A model generated the notes under the pieces. That model did not search any database. It was not told where the DNA came from and saw only the letters and a program-made list of their open reading frames with translations. Below are positions 44,490 through 53,406 of a stretch of DNA of 64,000 nucleotides, one piece after another (the first letter of the stretch is position 1; every line of letters starts with the position of its first letter). The position numbers and the translations under genes are program-made. Source of the stretch: Halieaceae bacterium UBA4452 (GTDB taxonomy: Bacteria; Pseudomonadota; Gammaproteobacteria; Pseudomonadales; Halieaceae); the NCBI GenBank assembly GCA_002389505.1, contig DGPA01000038.1:1-64000 (forward strand), read 5' to 3'.

Positions 44490-45581
44490 TTAGGGATCCA
44501 ATAAGGTCTTTGTCGAGTTTATCAAGGGCAGCTGCGCCACAGAAGACATCTGCAGGCTACCCAGCCAAAGGCGCCCTCCACAGGGCGTAGCACTAGTGAT
44601 GTAATGGTAGCCAAGTGTCGGGTCTTGCAGATTGGCCACCACCTGCCCTTGCGTATCTACAGCCACCACAAAGCTGCTAACACTCGCGCCAACACTGAGA
44701 AAATAAGTCGGCAGTACTGACAGCAAACGCCGAATAAAGGGCTTGTCAGCGAACCCATCAATGCCATTGCGCAAGGACGGCATGGCAATCCAAAACCGAT
44801 CATCGCCATCAAAATTGATGTTGTCCGGTGTACCGGGTAAATGCTCTATAAACATATCGGCGGTGTGCGCCTTAGGCCCTGTAAGCCAGTAGCGTTGTAC
44901 CCGTCCCAATCCGGTCTCGTTGACTAAGACATAATTATCGTTAGGGCCCATAGTGACACCGTTGGCAAAGAATAATCCATCCATATGCACAGATACCTTG
45001 CCATCGGTTGGCCGATAAGACAGCAGTCGACCCGTCCTACTGCCCTCGAAAAAATCCAAAAGGTTGTCTTCGATACCAAAACGCTGAGAGGCGTCCGAAA
45101 ACCAAATGGTGCCATTAGCGGCAATGGCCAGATCATCAACAAATTTTAACGGCCTGCCTCGATATTGGTTAACCAAAACGTCAATCTCACCCTGCTCATC
45201 CATCGACAGTAACCCGCGCTGAGCGTCTGCAACGATTAAGCGTCCCGTGGCATCAAAATCCATCCCAAGTGGCCGGCCCCCAGTATTGGCAATGACGTCA
45301 GGGGTCGTCCCGTCTCGCCAACGGACAATGCGACCGTCAGCAAGACCGCTTACAAAGCTTCCATCGGCGGCACATGCCACGTCCTCTGGCCCGAACCCTG
45401 GCATGGACAGCGTCTCAACACTTGCCAGTGCGTTGTTAGGTGAGAACACGCCTGTGAGCTGAGGATTGGTGGGGGCTTGCCACTCTACGGGAATAATGGG
45501 TGCTCGAATGAATGCCACGAATAACCACGCCACTACTGCAATAATAATAAACAAAAAACTGGAGCGCGCGAGCGATATCAT
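44490..45581 (-). CDS. SMP-30/gluconolactonase-like beta-propeller protein, membrane-anchored
   Basis: 363 residues. One N-terminal hydrophobic helix (FLFIIIAVVAWLFVAFI) anchors or exports the protein; the rest is a six-bladed propeller of the SMP-30/strictosidine-synthase-like type with FDATGRLIVADAQRGL, IWFSDASQRFG, GLFFANGVTMGPNDNYVLV and NINFDGDDRFWIAMPS. Such proteins are lactonases or esterases that need a divalent metal. GAGG precedes the ATG. It leads a two-gene unit with the long acyl-CoA dehydrogenase; the shared substrate is not obvious. Confidence 0.87.
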   Translation of the reverse strand: MISLARSSFLFIIIAVVAWLFVAFIRAPIIPVEWQAPTNPQLTGVFSPNNALASVETLSMPGFGPEDVACAADGSFVSGLADGRIVRWRDGTTPDVIANTGGRPLGMDFDATGRLIVADAQRGLLSMDEQGEIDVLVNQYRGRPLKFVDDLAIAANGTIWFSDASQRFGIEDNLLDFFEGSRTGRLLSYRPTDGKVSVHMDGLFFANGVTMGPNDNYVLVNETGLGRVQRYWLTGPKAHTADMFIEHLPGTPDNINFDGDDRFWIAMPSLRNGIDGFADKPFIRRLLSVLPTYFLSVGASVSSFVVAVDTQGQVVANLQDPTLGYHYITSATPCGGRLWLGSLQMSSVAQLPLINSTKTLLDP

Positions 45582-45696
45582 GTTGGCCTCTTAATCCTTG
45601 TTTGTACCCGCAGTCGCTCGCAGCGCTGTCATTGTGGTGATTTCTTGCTCTAGCACTGCCTTCTGTTCCGTAGTGCTCACGGTCACTGAGCGGCCA

Positions 45697-46359
45697 CTAA
45701 TAGTACGAGGGCGAGTCAGGCGCGTATGCCACGACAAGGGCGAGCACGGCGCTGGCAATACCCGCAATGACCAGCGCCCATCGACTAGAGACGGGCTTTT
45801 CTGAGCTAAAGCGATCTACTGCTCGACCGGTGATCATTGCCTGTACCAGCGCTTGTTTTTTCACTAGTTTATAGAAAAGAATAGCGCATACGTGAATTAA
45901 TATCAGTGTACGGAGCAGAGTCCAGTTCGTCTCATGCCACGCACCCAGCGTCGCTGACCAGTCACCGGCCCAGTAGGCCAGTGGACCTTCAAACAAAATA
46001 TCGTCACTGGCAAACAGCCCAGAGGTTGCCTGGCTTGTCACCAGTAACAGCAAGGCTACTGACGACCACCCACCGAGAGGGTTATGGCCCAAGCCAGTAA
46101 ATGGCTTTCCCCGAATATAATGCCAAACCGCCCTGGGCGAGCATAAAAAATTCGCGAACCGGGCATAGTAACTACCGACAAAGCCCCAAAGGATGCGCGT
46201 GAGCGACGCCACTAATAAACTATAGCCTACCCAACTATGCCACTGCATAAGCCCCTCACCCCCAGACCACCACATAAAGGCAATAGCAAGAGGGAAGTAC
46301 CAATGGATAACGCGCACCACCACATCCCAAACAGGCCAATCACGTTGTCCTTGGCGCAT
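45697..46359 (-). CDS. Cytochrome b561-family membrane protein
   Basis: 220 residues with four to five membrane helices. Candidate haem ligands are the histidines in VVVRVIHWYFPLAIAF, GLMQWHSWVGYSLL and LRTLILIHVCAILFYKLV, a pattern of the Ni,Fe-hydrogenase/cytochrome b561 (YceJ-like) family. It would shuttle electrons in the inner membrane, usually to a c-type partner. Its ATG overlaps the TAA of the upstream M20 gene (TAATG), so the two are translated in tandem. No cytochrome c gene is adjacent. Confidence 0.88.
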   Translation of the reverse strand: MRQGQRDWPVWDVVVRVIHWYFPLAIAFMWWSGGEGLMQWHSWVGYSLLVASLTRILWGFVGSYYARFANFLCSPRAVWHYIRGKPFTGLGHNPLGGWSSVALLLLVTSQATSGLFASDDILFEGPLAYWAGDWSATLGAWHETNWTLLRTLILIHVCAILFYKLVKKQALVQAMITGRAVDRFSSEKPVSSRWALVIAGIASAVLALVVAYAPDSPSYY

Positions 46360-47678
46360 TATTTTTTAAGCAAATCCATGAGGGCAACGACGGTCGCCTT
46401 AACACCAAGGGTCACTGCAGGTTTGGGGGTAATTTTAAATAAAGGTGAATGATGAGAAGGAACCGCATCACCCCCAGCAGCTTCCTGCTCAAAGGCCACG
46501 GGAGGGGTACCACCCACCGCGAAGTACACTGAGGGGATGTCGGGATCGACGGTGAAAAAAGGAAAATCTTCAGCACCCATTCCCAAGCGCTCCTCTTCAA
46601 AAAAAACGTTGGGGCCCAGCGATGTTGCCCACACACTGCGGAGCTGCGAGAGTAACCTAGGGTCATTTAGCGTAGGTGGTACGCTTTCATCGGAAACGAT
46701 AACCTGAGGCAGCATGTCCTCGCTTAGACCGGCAACACGCCCCATATTCTCGGCAATGCGCGCAATGCCATCGAGCAGTAGCGTTCGATCGGCTTCAGAT
46801 TCACTACGGACCGTTAGCTGTAAGCGCGCCTCATCGGAAATAATGTTGTGCTTCGTGCCGGCATGAAAAGCGCCGACAGTAATAACGCCAGGGCGACGCG
46901 GCGATAAGCTCCTGCTAACGACGGTCTGCAAGCCTAAAACAATGTGTGATCCAAGGACTACTGGATCGACACCCCTGTGGGGACTTGCCCCATGGGCACC
47001 CACACCTCTAATGATAATATCAACTGTGTCGGCGCCAGAGTAAGGCGCTGGATCTGCCACTATCATCCCAGTAGGCACAGTTGATGTGACGTGAAAAGCC
47101 AGCGCATAATCGGGCGTTCCAAAAGTATCCCAAATACCCGCTTTGCGCATAGCTTTAGCGCCACTAATCCGCTCTTCCGCAGGCTGGCCAATAAGCATTA
47201 ACGTGCCAGACCATTGGTCTTTTTGCTCAGCCATGATGCCAGCGGTACCCACCAAACTGGTCATGTGTACATCATGACCACAGGCATGCATGGTGGATAC
47301 CCTATTACCATCCCAGTCTTCCTGAGTGGCCGTTGACGCGTATGCGAGCCCAGATTTTTCCTTAACCGGTAAGCCATCCATATCCGCGCGCATCATCACC
47401 AATGGCCCCTCGCCATTACGTAATATGGCGACAATACCCGTTGTGGCTATGCCAGTATTCGTCTCGTAACCCAGTGCGGATAGCTCTGAGGCTAGACGCT
47501 TAGAGGTTTCAAACTCCATCATGGATAATTCGGGGTGCTGGTGAAACCAGATAAACAACTCGCCCAGTTCCTCGTTATAGTATTTTTCAACACGGGACCC
47601 CAAACTGTCCGAGGCCAACGTCAACGAACTACAGAGCGCCAGTGCCATCAAGCTGGTCTTTATTATCCCTTTCAACAC
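46359..47678 (-). CDS. Secreted M20-family amidohydrolase
   Basis: 439 residues from a GTG at 47678, with GGAGG 8 bases upstream; the open frame extends further but has no matching ribosome site. The N terminus is a signal peptide (TSLMALALCSSLTLA). Metal-site motifs include FHQHPELSMMEFET, ADMDGLPV, the ACGHDVHMTSL pair and GMGAEDFPFF, as in IAA-amino acid hydrolase/hippuricase type enzymes (HipO). It hydrolyses an amide-bound amino acid, probably in the periplasm. It is translationally coupled to the cytochrome b561 gene; the reason for this pairing is unknown. Confidence 0.9.
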   Translation of the reverse strand: MLKGIIKTSLMALALCSSLTLASDSLGSRVEKYYNEELGELFIWFHQHPELSMMEFETSKRLASELSALGYETNTGIATTGIVAILRNGEGPLVMMRADMDGLPVKEKSGLAYASTATQEDWDGNRVSTMHACGHDVHMTSLVGTAGIMAEQKDQWSGTLMLIGQPAEERISGAKAMRKAGIWDTFGTPDYALAFHVTSTVPTGMIVADPAPYSGADTVDIIIRGVGAHGASPHRGVDPVVLGSHIVLGLQTVVSRSLSPRRPGVITVGAFHAGTKHNIISDEARLQLTVRSESEADRTLLLDGIARIAENMGRVAGLSEDMLPQVIVSDESVPPTLNDPRLLSQLRSVWATSLGPNVFFEEERLGMGAEDFPFFTVDPDIPSVYFAVGGTPPVAFEQEAAGGDAVPSHHSPLFKITPKPAVTLGVKATVVALMDLLKK

Positions 47679-47867
47679 GATAGTTTCCTCCAATAATGTA
47701 TCAATCCCGCCAGACAGCAACGGTGTTGCCTGAAGCAGTCTACCCTCGGTTGGTGTAAACTGCCCATATTGATCGTCAACGTGAAGGGCCAGCGGGCCCT
47801 CGCCAACCCAAGCTTGGCACAACAAGGCAAGCTCCGATAGCGACTTTACTGCAAGGATTGACCGTTT

Positions 47868-48407
47868 TTGAACAGTGACCATATTCGATTGCGTTTTGGT
47901 AGTTATGGTGTCGAAGTCATCACCCAAAACAGCCAGCAGCGGTTAGCTAATCTCTATAGCGATCATGTCAGCGGTAGAGTTTGTCGAACGCTCGCACTCA
48001 CCCACTTTCTTTTGCCGTTAGCAGCAGAACTCGAACAATCGGATGCACTTATTCGCAATGGCGCCAGTATCGGCGCAACGCTTCGAGCGGATGATTGGCA
48101 GCTGTCAAAATCAGATCTGAGTCTCGGCTATGCTCATTGCGGCCAGCACTTTGAACGCCTTACCTCAGGCGAGGTTCAGCGCGGAACACCGATTGCCGTA
48201 CAAGTGTATGCACTGAGCGCTGCGAGGAATAATGCCCGCTACGCTTATGCCATCATCGCCGAGGCTTTCCATCCTGATCATGTTGTCAAGGAAAGTCATT
48301 CTGAAGCCGTTGACCAACTGCATGAGCGCTTAGGGGAGCCGCTAGCAGTAGCATTGGGGCAACTCAAATACTACCTTGAGCACCCTCCCGAGGATGGCAA
48401 TCACTGA
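47868..48407 (+). CDS. Hypothetical protein, 179 residues
   Basis: A soluble alpha/beta protein starting at TTG 47868 with AAGGA about 10 bases upstream (MNSDHIRLRFGSYGVEVITQ). The middle contains GASIGATLRADDWQLSKSDLSLG, then AVQVYALSAARNNARYAYAIIAEAFHPDHVV, and a helical tail LGEPLAVALGQLKYYLEH. It reads as a conserved single-domain protein, but I do not recognise the family and propose no function. It is divergent from the M20 gene and convergent with the DUF442 gene. Confidence 0.65.
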   Translation: MNSDHIRLRFGSYGVEVITQNSQQRLANLYSDHVSGRVCRTLALTHFLLPLAAELEQSDALIRNGASIGATLRADDWQLSKSDLSLGYAHCGQHFERLTSGEVQRGTPIAVQVYALSAARNNARYAYAIIAEAFHPDHVVKESHSEAVDQLHERLGEPLAVALGQLKYYLEHPPEDGNH

Positions 48408-48503
48408 GTCAGTGCCTGACGCGCTACTTTCGCATGATCTCAGTGCTCCACATCGGGTTAGCTGATGGTGAAGTCAGTGAGCGAACCAGCGCGACGTTGG
48501 CGC

Positions 48504-48908
48504 TTAACCACACCGGGCAGCCAGCGATAAGTCGAACCCTAGGCTGCGCGCCACTTCGGCAGCTGCGGGGCGCTCAGCGGTGGGTCTACTCGCCACCCAA
48601 AGGTTCGCGCAGCGGGTTCCCGTACGGCAATAAGCGAGCACTTTACCTTCACCATCAAACACTTGGGCTAGGCCCTTTAGATCATCGCCTGGGAAATTCA
48701 TAGGATTGACCGGATAACTGATGAAACTAAGACCCGCTGAGATCGCAGCGTTCTTCATCTGCTCCATACTGGCCTGCCCCTGAGACTCGCCATCGGGCCG
48801 ATTACAAACAACCACCGTAAACCCTAGCTCTGCCAGCTCAGTGATATCGGCTAGTTCGGGTTGACCCGATACCGACAAGGAGTCGGTTAATTTGATCCGC
48901 TGTAGCAT
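48504..48908 (-). CDS. DUF442 / TIGR01244-type phosphatase-like protein
   Basis: 134 residues with a dual-specificity-phosphatase-like fold: LSVSGQPELADITEL, VVVCNRPDGE, and the active-site loop YCRTGTRCANLW (C-x5-R). Members of this family (the N-terminal domain of Blh-type proteins) are annotated as sulfur transferase or phosphatase, with uncertain substrate. It sits alone upstream of purC on the same strand, 76 bases past it. Confidence 0.88.
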   Translation of the reverse strand: MLQRIKLTDSLSVSGQPELADITELAELGFTVVVCNRPDGESQGQASMEQMKNAAISAGLSFISYPVNPMNFPGDDLKGLAQVFDGEGKVLAYCRTGTRCANLWVASRPTAERPAAAEVARSLGFDLSLAARCG

Positions 48909-48984
48909 AATTTTTCCTCAAAAGAGCAAGTAATGTTCACCGCCGATATCCGTCTGACGAACCATCAATTGACCGAACCCCAGC

Positions 48985-50079
48985 TCAGTCTAGCAGACCT
49001 AATTCATCGGCAAGCAGCTGATTGATCTCGGCGCGCGGATTGTCACTAATAGCGAGCTCAGCACCGGTGATCTGCTCAGCAATGTTCCGATAAGTGGTTG
49101 AAACAGACATCATTAACGATTCCGGTAACGTCGTCTGTTTGGCAAACTGCTGACGCTCGAGCAACCGACGCTTATCCAACAACAATTCGGGATCGGGACA
49201 AAGGCCCAACAATGCCTGGCGAAACGCTTCTTTGCTATTGTCGATAACACGCCCATGTTCATAGGCGGCCGCCTCCCAAATGCGAGAAGAATCAGGTGTC
49301 CCCACTTCATCCATATAAATCAGTTCCTGCTCTCCAGCGCGGTTGCGCGCATAGCCAAATTCAAATTTTGTGTCAACAAACAGTTGATTGGCGTCTGCTA
49401 ATGCGCCCGAAATCAACTCGAATCCTTCGGCCAGCAAGCGCTCATAAATAGCGATATGCTCAACCTTATGGAAACCAAATGCCCGCCAGTGACGCTCTAT
49501 GTCGCTACGAGCAATATTGACATCGTCGACTTCAGGAATACCGACCAGCCCTCGCATCACGTCTTTGGTTGAGGGAGTAATCAACAGCTTGGTTAAACGT
49601 TGATGGCGAGCCAGTCCATCGGGGAGTTCGATGCCACAAAAATGCCGCTCACCGTCATGGTAGGCTCGCCACATTGACCCGGTAATGTATTGCCGTGCTA
49701 TCGCCTCAATTTTTATAGGCTCGGCTCGCTGGACTATCCAGACGAGGGGGTGTGGGGCTTCAAGGACGTGACTGCGCGCCAAGCCAGCCGCTTGAAACTG
49801 GTCAAACCAATGCTTGGAAATACTGTTTAAAGCTGCGCCCTTTCCCGGCACTCCATCGAGCCCCTGCTCACCTCTCCATAGACATTCGAAAGCCGAGATA
49901 CGATCCGATACCATCATAAGCGCTAGAGGAGCATCAGCAACAACATCATAGCCTCGCTCTTTGATTAATCGAGCACTGTCTTTTGGGGTCAACCAGTAGA
50001 CTGATCGTACTTTCCCCGAATGAACAGGCTCTCGAGTGCGGACTGCAAAATCGTTGTTGGTATCGAGAACGCGGGACAT
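48985..50079 (-). CDS. purC: Phosphoribosylaminoimidazole-succinocarboxamide synthase (long form)
   Basis: 364 residues from ATG 50079 (AGGAG, 7-base spacing). SAICAR synthetase motifs: GKVRSVYWL near the N terminus, MMVSDRISAFE, APHPLVWIVQRAEPIKIEAIARQYITGSMWRAY, LFVDTKFEFG, LIYMDEVGTPDSSR. The enzyme joins aspartate to CAIR with ATP in purine synthesis. It is longer than the E. coli PurC (237 aa) because of N- and C-terminal additions, as in Vibrio and Shewanella-type enzymes. It is a single gene divergent from the TonB receptor. Confidence 0.95.
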   Translation of the reverse strand: MSRVLDTNNDFAVRTREPVHSGKVRSVYWLTPKDSARLIKERGYDVVADAPLALMMVSDRISAFECLWRGEQGLDGVPGKGAALNSISKHWFDQFQAAGLARSHVLEAPHPLVWIVQRAEPIKIEAIARQYITGSMWRAYHDGERHFCGIELPDGLARHQRLTKLLITPSTKDVMRGLVGIPEVDDVNIARSDIERHWRAFGFHKVEHIAIYERLLAEGFELISGALADANQLFVDTKFEFGYARNRAGEQELIYMDEVGTPDSSRIWEAAAYEHGRVIDNSKEAFRQALLGLCPDPELLLDKRRLLERQQFAKQTTLPESLMMSVSTTYRNIAEQITGAELAISDNPRAEINQLLADELGLLD

Positions 50080-50188
50080 ACGTAGGCTCCTAGTCGGACA
50101 GCGGCATTTTACGCCCTGAAGTGCCTTTGAAACCAACTTTAATGTCGGTAACATGCCCAGCCTTCAGCATACAAAGAGTGACCGACCG

Positions 50189-52276
50189 ATGAAACCCGTT
50201 TTCAACGCCACCACGACTGTTCATTGGCATCAAACCGCGGCCTACCTCTCGCTATTGTGCATCTTGGCTGTCGCAAGCCACAGTGCCCACGCTAATATTG
50301 CTGATGAGGTCATAGAAACGGTAGTCGTTACGGCAACGAGAGGCGATAGTTTGGGCAGTGAACTACCCCTGAGTTGGTCATCCATCGGTAGTGATGCCAT
50401 AGCGTTTACCGTGCCGCAACATAGTAACCAACTACTGCAACGCGCAGCCGGTACATGGATTAGTCGTAACAACGGACAAGAATCATTAATTTCGTTGCGC
50501 TCCCCGGTATTTACCGGTACGGGCAGCTGTGGCGCATTCTTAACCGCTGCTGATGGCATATCGCTGCGTGCCCCAGGATTTTGTAACGTTAACCAGCTGT
50601 TTGATGCCAATCTAGCGCAAGCGGGAGCCGTTGAGATCATTCGTGGACCAGCGACCGCGATTTATGGCACAAACGCGATGCACGGGGTTATCGATATTCG
50701 CTCTGCCTCTGCAACCACGAGCAAGAACGCCCTACGTATTGATGTGGGTGCGCGAGACTATTACCGAGCGTTAGGAAGCGTTGTACGACCAGAGTCAGGT
50801 ATTGCCGTGCACCTACAAACCACGACTTATGGTGGCTATCAAGATGACTCCGGTTATGACCAGCAAAAACTGACCCTTCGTCAAGATCTACAGCGGGGTA
50901 ATTGGGCGATCACTTCGGTACTCGACGGCATGAATATTAATCAAGAAACCGCCGGCTATGTGCAAGGAAATTTAATTTACGAGGACGAGACGGCGAGCAA
51001 AAACAATCCCAACCCTGAGGCCTATCGTGATGCATGGTCAGTCCGGGGACATCTCAGCGCGTCCAGAGTACTGAGCGAAACAACCCGTTTCACCCTTACC
51101 CCTTACTTCCGCAATAACGCCATGAGATTTCTGCAACATTACCTTCCCTGGCAGTCGACCGAGGAAAATGGCCACAAAAGTCTAGGCCTACAGTCCACCC
51201 TGCATACTGAACACGATGCGAGAGGATGGGCGATAGGTGCTGATATTGATTACACCCAAGGTTGGCTTAAAGAAACACAAGATCAACCATTTAGTCCCAA
51301 TCAGCCCGTGGGGGTTCATTACGACTACGAGGTCGATGCCGTCGTTTATGGCGGCTTTATACAGGGCCACCAAGCGCTAAACGAGCGATGGCGGATTGAT
51401 GGAGGATTGCGAATAGAGCAGACGCGTTACGACTACAGCAATTTCACCGAGGATGGAAACGCCTGCGACCCCGCAGCAAGCGCCTGTCGCTTTTATCGAC
51501 CGGCGAATAGAACTGACAGCTTCACCAATGTTTCAGGCAACCTTGCTATCAGCTATGACTTAGGTCCGGTGCGCACTTACGGTCGCCTTGCAAGGGGCTT
51601 TAGAGCGCCCCAGGCCGCCGAACTCTATCGACTGCAAGCCGGCCAACAAGTCGCAGACTTAGATGCCGAGCAACTGGATAGCGTCGAGCTAGGTCTACGC
51701 GGTACTTATGCGGGCACACTGAGCTACGGCATCAATGGCTATGTGATGCGTAAAAAGGAAGTCATTTTTCAGGATCGGGATCGACAAAATGTCAGCGGCG
51801 CTGATACTGACCATAAAGGAATAGAAATTGAACTAGCGTGGCAAATCAACAGCGTGTGGTATGCCCAGGTCGCAGCCAATGTAGCCGATCATGAATACGC
51901 TAGCTCGATTCAACTGATTGGCTCACGGGGGGATATTCTCGGTAATACTATTGATACCGCCCCTGAGCACTTCGGTAGTGCACGTATCGGCGCCGAGACC
52001 GTTATAGCCAATCGGTTTACCAAGGCCGAGCTCGAGTTCGTTTGGATAGATGACTATTTCGTCGATCCGAACAATGCCAACACTTATGAAGGTCATTCGC
52101 TGTGGAATCTTCGCGTTGATATATCCGCTAGCGAAACGCTCACGGCCAGTCTAGCCATTACCAACTTGGCGAATACGCGATATGCGGAGAGAGCCGACTT
52201 TGGGTTTGGAAACTTCCGCTATTTTGTCGGCGAACCCCGCAGTGCCATGGTCTCACTGAATTACCAGTTTGACTGA
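50189..52276 (+). CDS. TonB-dependent outer-membrane receptor
   Basis: 695 residues from ATG 50189. Signal peptide AAYLSLLCILAVASHSAHA, then a TonB-box-like ETVVVTATR, a plug domain with LLQRAAGTWISRNNGQESLISLR and a 22-strand barrel region ending in a C-terminal aromatic (SLNYQFD). It resembles catecholate/vitamin-type receptors of the FepA/BtuB class. The plug has cysteines in GSCGAF and GFCNVN, and the barrel has a second pair (NACDPAASACRFY), possible extracellular disulfides. Substrate is unknown; no transport genes adjoin. Confidence 0.92.
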   Translation: MKPVFNATTTVHWHQTAAYLSLLCILAVASHSAHANIADEVIETVVVTATRGDSLGSELPLSWSSIGSDAIAFTVPQHSNQLLQRAAGTWISRNNGQESLISLRSPVFTGTGSCGAFLTAADGISLRAPGFCNVNQLFDANLAQAGAVEIIRGPATAIYGTNAMHGVIDIRSASATTSKNALRIDVGARDYYRALGSVVRPESGIAVHLQTTTYGGYQDDSGYDQQKLTLRQDLQRGNWAITSVLDGMNINQETAGYVQGNLIYEDETASKNNPNPEAYRDAWSVRGHLSASRVLSETTRFTLTPYFRNNAMRFLQHYLPWQSTEENGHKSLGLQSTLHTEHDARGWAIGADIDYTQGWLKETQDQPFSPNQPVGVHYDYEVDAVVYGGFIQGHQALNERWRIDGGLRIEQTRYDYSNFTEDGNACDPAASACRFYRPANRTDSFTNVSGNLAISYDLGPVRTYGRLARGFRAPQAAELYRLQAGQQVADLDAEQLDSVELGLRGTYAGTLSYGINGYVMRKKEVIFQDRDRQNVSGADTDHKGIEIELAWQINSVWYAQVAANVADHEYASSIQLIGSRGDILGNTIDTAPEHFGSARIGAETVIANRFTKAELEFVWIDDYFVDPNNANTYEGHSLWNLRVDISASETLTASLAITNLANTRYAERADFGFGNFRYFVGEPRSAMVSLNYQFD

Positions 52277-52307
52277 CCAGACACCATAAGCAACTCGCGA
52301 TGACAAA

Positions 52308-52351
52308 GGGCGGGACTTACCCCACAGCAATCTCCCGCCCCCATGTTTTTT
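52308..52351 (+). terminator. Possible terminator of the TonB receptor gene
   Basis: GGGCGGGA (52308-52315) pairs with TCCCGCCC (52333-52340) around a 17-base loop, followed after five bases by six T residues. The stem is strong but the loop is long. Confidence 0.5.
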
Positions 52352-52382
52352 AAACATCTATCGAGACACACATGGCTGACGT

Positions 52383-53390
52383 TTAGGCGTACGGGCGTAA
52401 CCCGACTGCGTCGCGGACTCGCGCCAATAACGTGGCACTGTGAGGGCGTAAACGCTCAGCACCGGCCTGTAAAATCGCCTCAAGCTGCTGTGGGTCGTCT
52501 ATTAGTTGTCGGTATCGCTCTCGAGCGGGAGCAAGCTCGTCATTCACTCGCTCGAATAACTGTGTTTTCGCTTCACCCCAGCCTATGCCGTCAAGGAATG
52601 CTTGCCGCATAAACTCCCGCTCTGCCTCATCGGCAAACGCACACCATAGTTGAAATACCGTTGAATCATGGGGATCCTTTGCTTCACCCGGCTCGAGCAG
52701 GTTAGTTTTGATTTTATTAATGCCCTTCTTCAACTGTTTTTCCGTGCCGAATAGCGGAATGGTATTACCGTAGCTTTTACTCATCTTACGGCCGTCTAAG
52801 CCCTGTAATACCGAAACGTTATCGTCAACGACCGCCTTGGGTAAGGTAAAAATATCGCCAAAGTTATGGTTAAAGCGCTGGGCAATATCCCGCGCCATCT
52901 CAACGTGTTGGATTTGATCACGGCCCACGGGCACTTCGTGAGCATTAAAAATCAGTATATCTGCAGCCATTAACACCGGATACGAAAAAAGTCCCATCGT
53001 GATACCAAAATCAGGATCCTCCCCGGCGTCTTGATTAGCGTGCACTGCCGCTTTATACGCATGGGCTCGATTCATCAGGCCCTTAGCAGCGTTGCAGGTC
53101 AACACCCAAGAGAGCTCAGTAATTTCAGGAATATCCGATTGACGATAAAAATGCACCTGTGCAGGATCGAGCCCAAGAGCAAGCCAGGTGGCGGCAATTT
53201 CACGACTTGATTGCGCCACAGCTAGTGGATCGCTAGATTTTATCAGTGCGTGAAGGTCAGCCAAAAATAGGTAGGCGTCAACATCAGCGCGTTTTGAGGC
53301 CGCTATCGCAGGACGTATGGCACCAACAAGATTGCCCAAATGGGGCGTTCCTGTGGTGGTGATGCCGGTCAATACCCGGGTTACGTTCAT
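52383..53390 (-). CDS. trpS: Tryptophanyl-tRNA synthetase
   Basis: 335 residues from ATG 53390 (GGAGA, 6-base spacing); the frame is open to 53414 but lacks a site there. Class Ic synthetase motifs: TTTGTPHLGNLVGAIRP (HIGH-type), LADLHALI, and the KMSKS loop in DGRKMSKSYGN. It charges tRNA-Trp. It lies 16 bases downstream of apeB in a unit of housekeeping genes. Nothing odd is seen. Confidence 0.97.
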   Translation of the reverse strand: MNVTRVLTGITTTGTPHLGNLVGAIRPAIAASKRADVDAYLFLADLHALIKSSDPLAVAQSSREIAATWLALGLDPAQVHFYRQSDIPEITELSWVLTCNAAKGLMNRAHAYKAAVHANQDAGEDPDFGITMGLFSYPVLMAADILIFNAHEVPVGRDQIQHVEMARDIAQRFNHNFGDIFTLPKAVVDDNVSVLQGLDGRKMSKSYGNTIPLFGTEKQLKKGINKIKTNLLEPGEAKDPHDSTVFQLWCAFADEAEREFMRQAFLDGIGWGEAKTQLFERVNDELAPARERYRQLIDDPQQLEAILQAGAERLRPHSATLLARVRDAVGLRPYA

Positions 53391-53406
53391 GGTTGGTCTC
53401 CGGTCA

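Noticed and set aside
45591..45686. 31-residue frame between the cytochrome b561 and SMP-30 genes
   Set aside because: GTG start without Shine-Dalgarno and no recognisable motif; probably chance.
47679..47927. N-terminal extension of the M20 hydrolase frame
   Set aside because: The signal peptide and GGAGG-GTG start at 47678 show that the extension is not translated as part of this protein.
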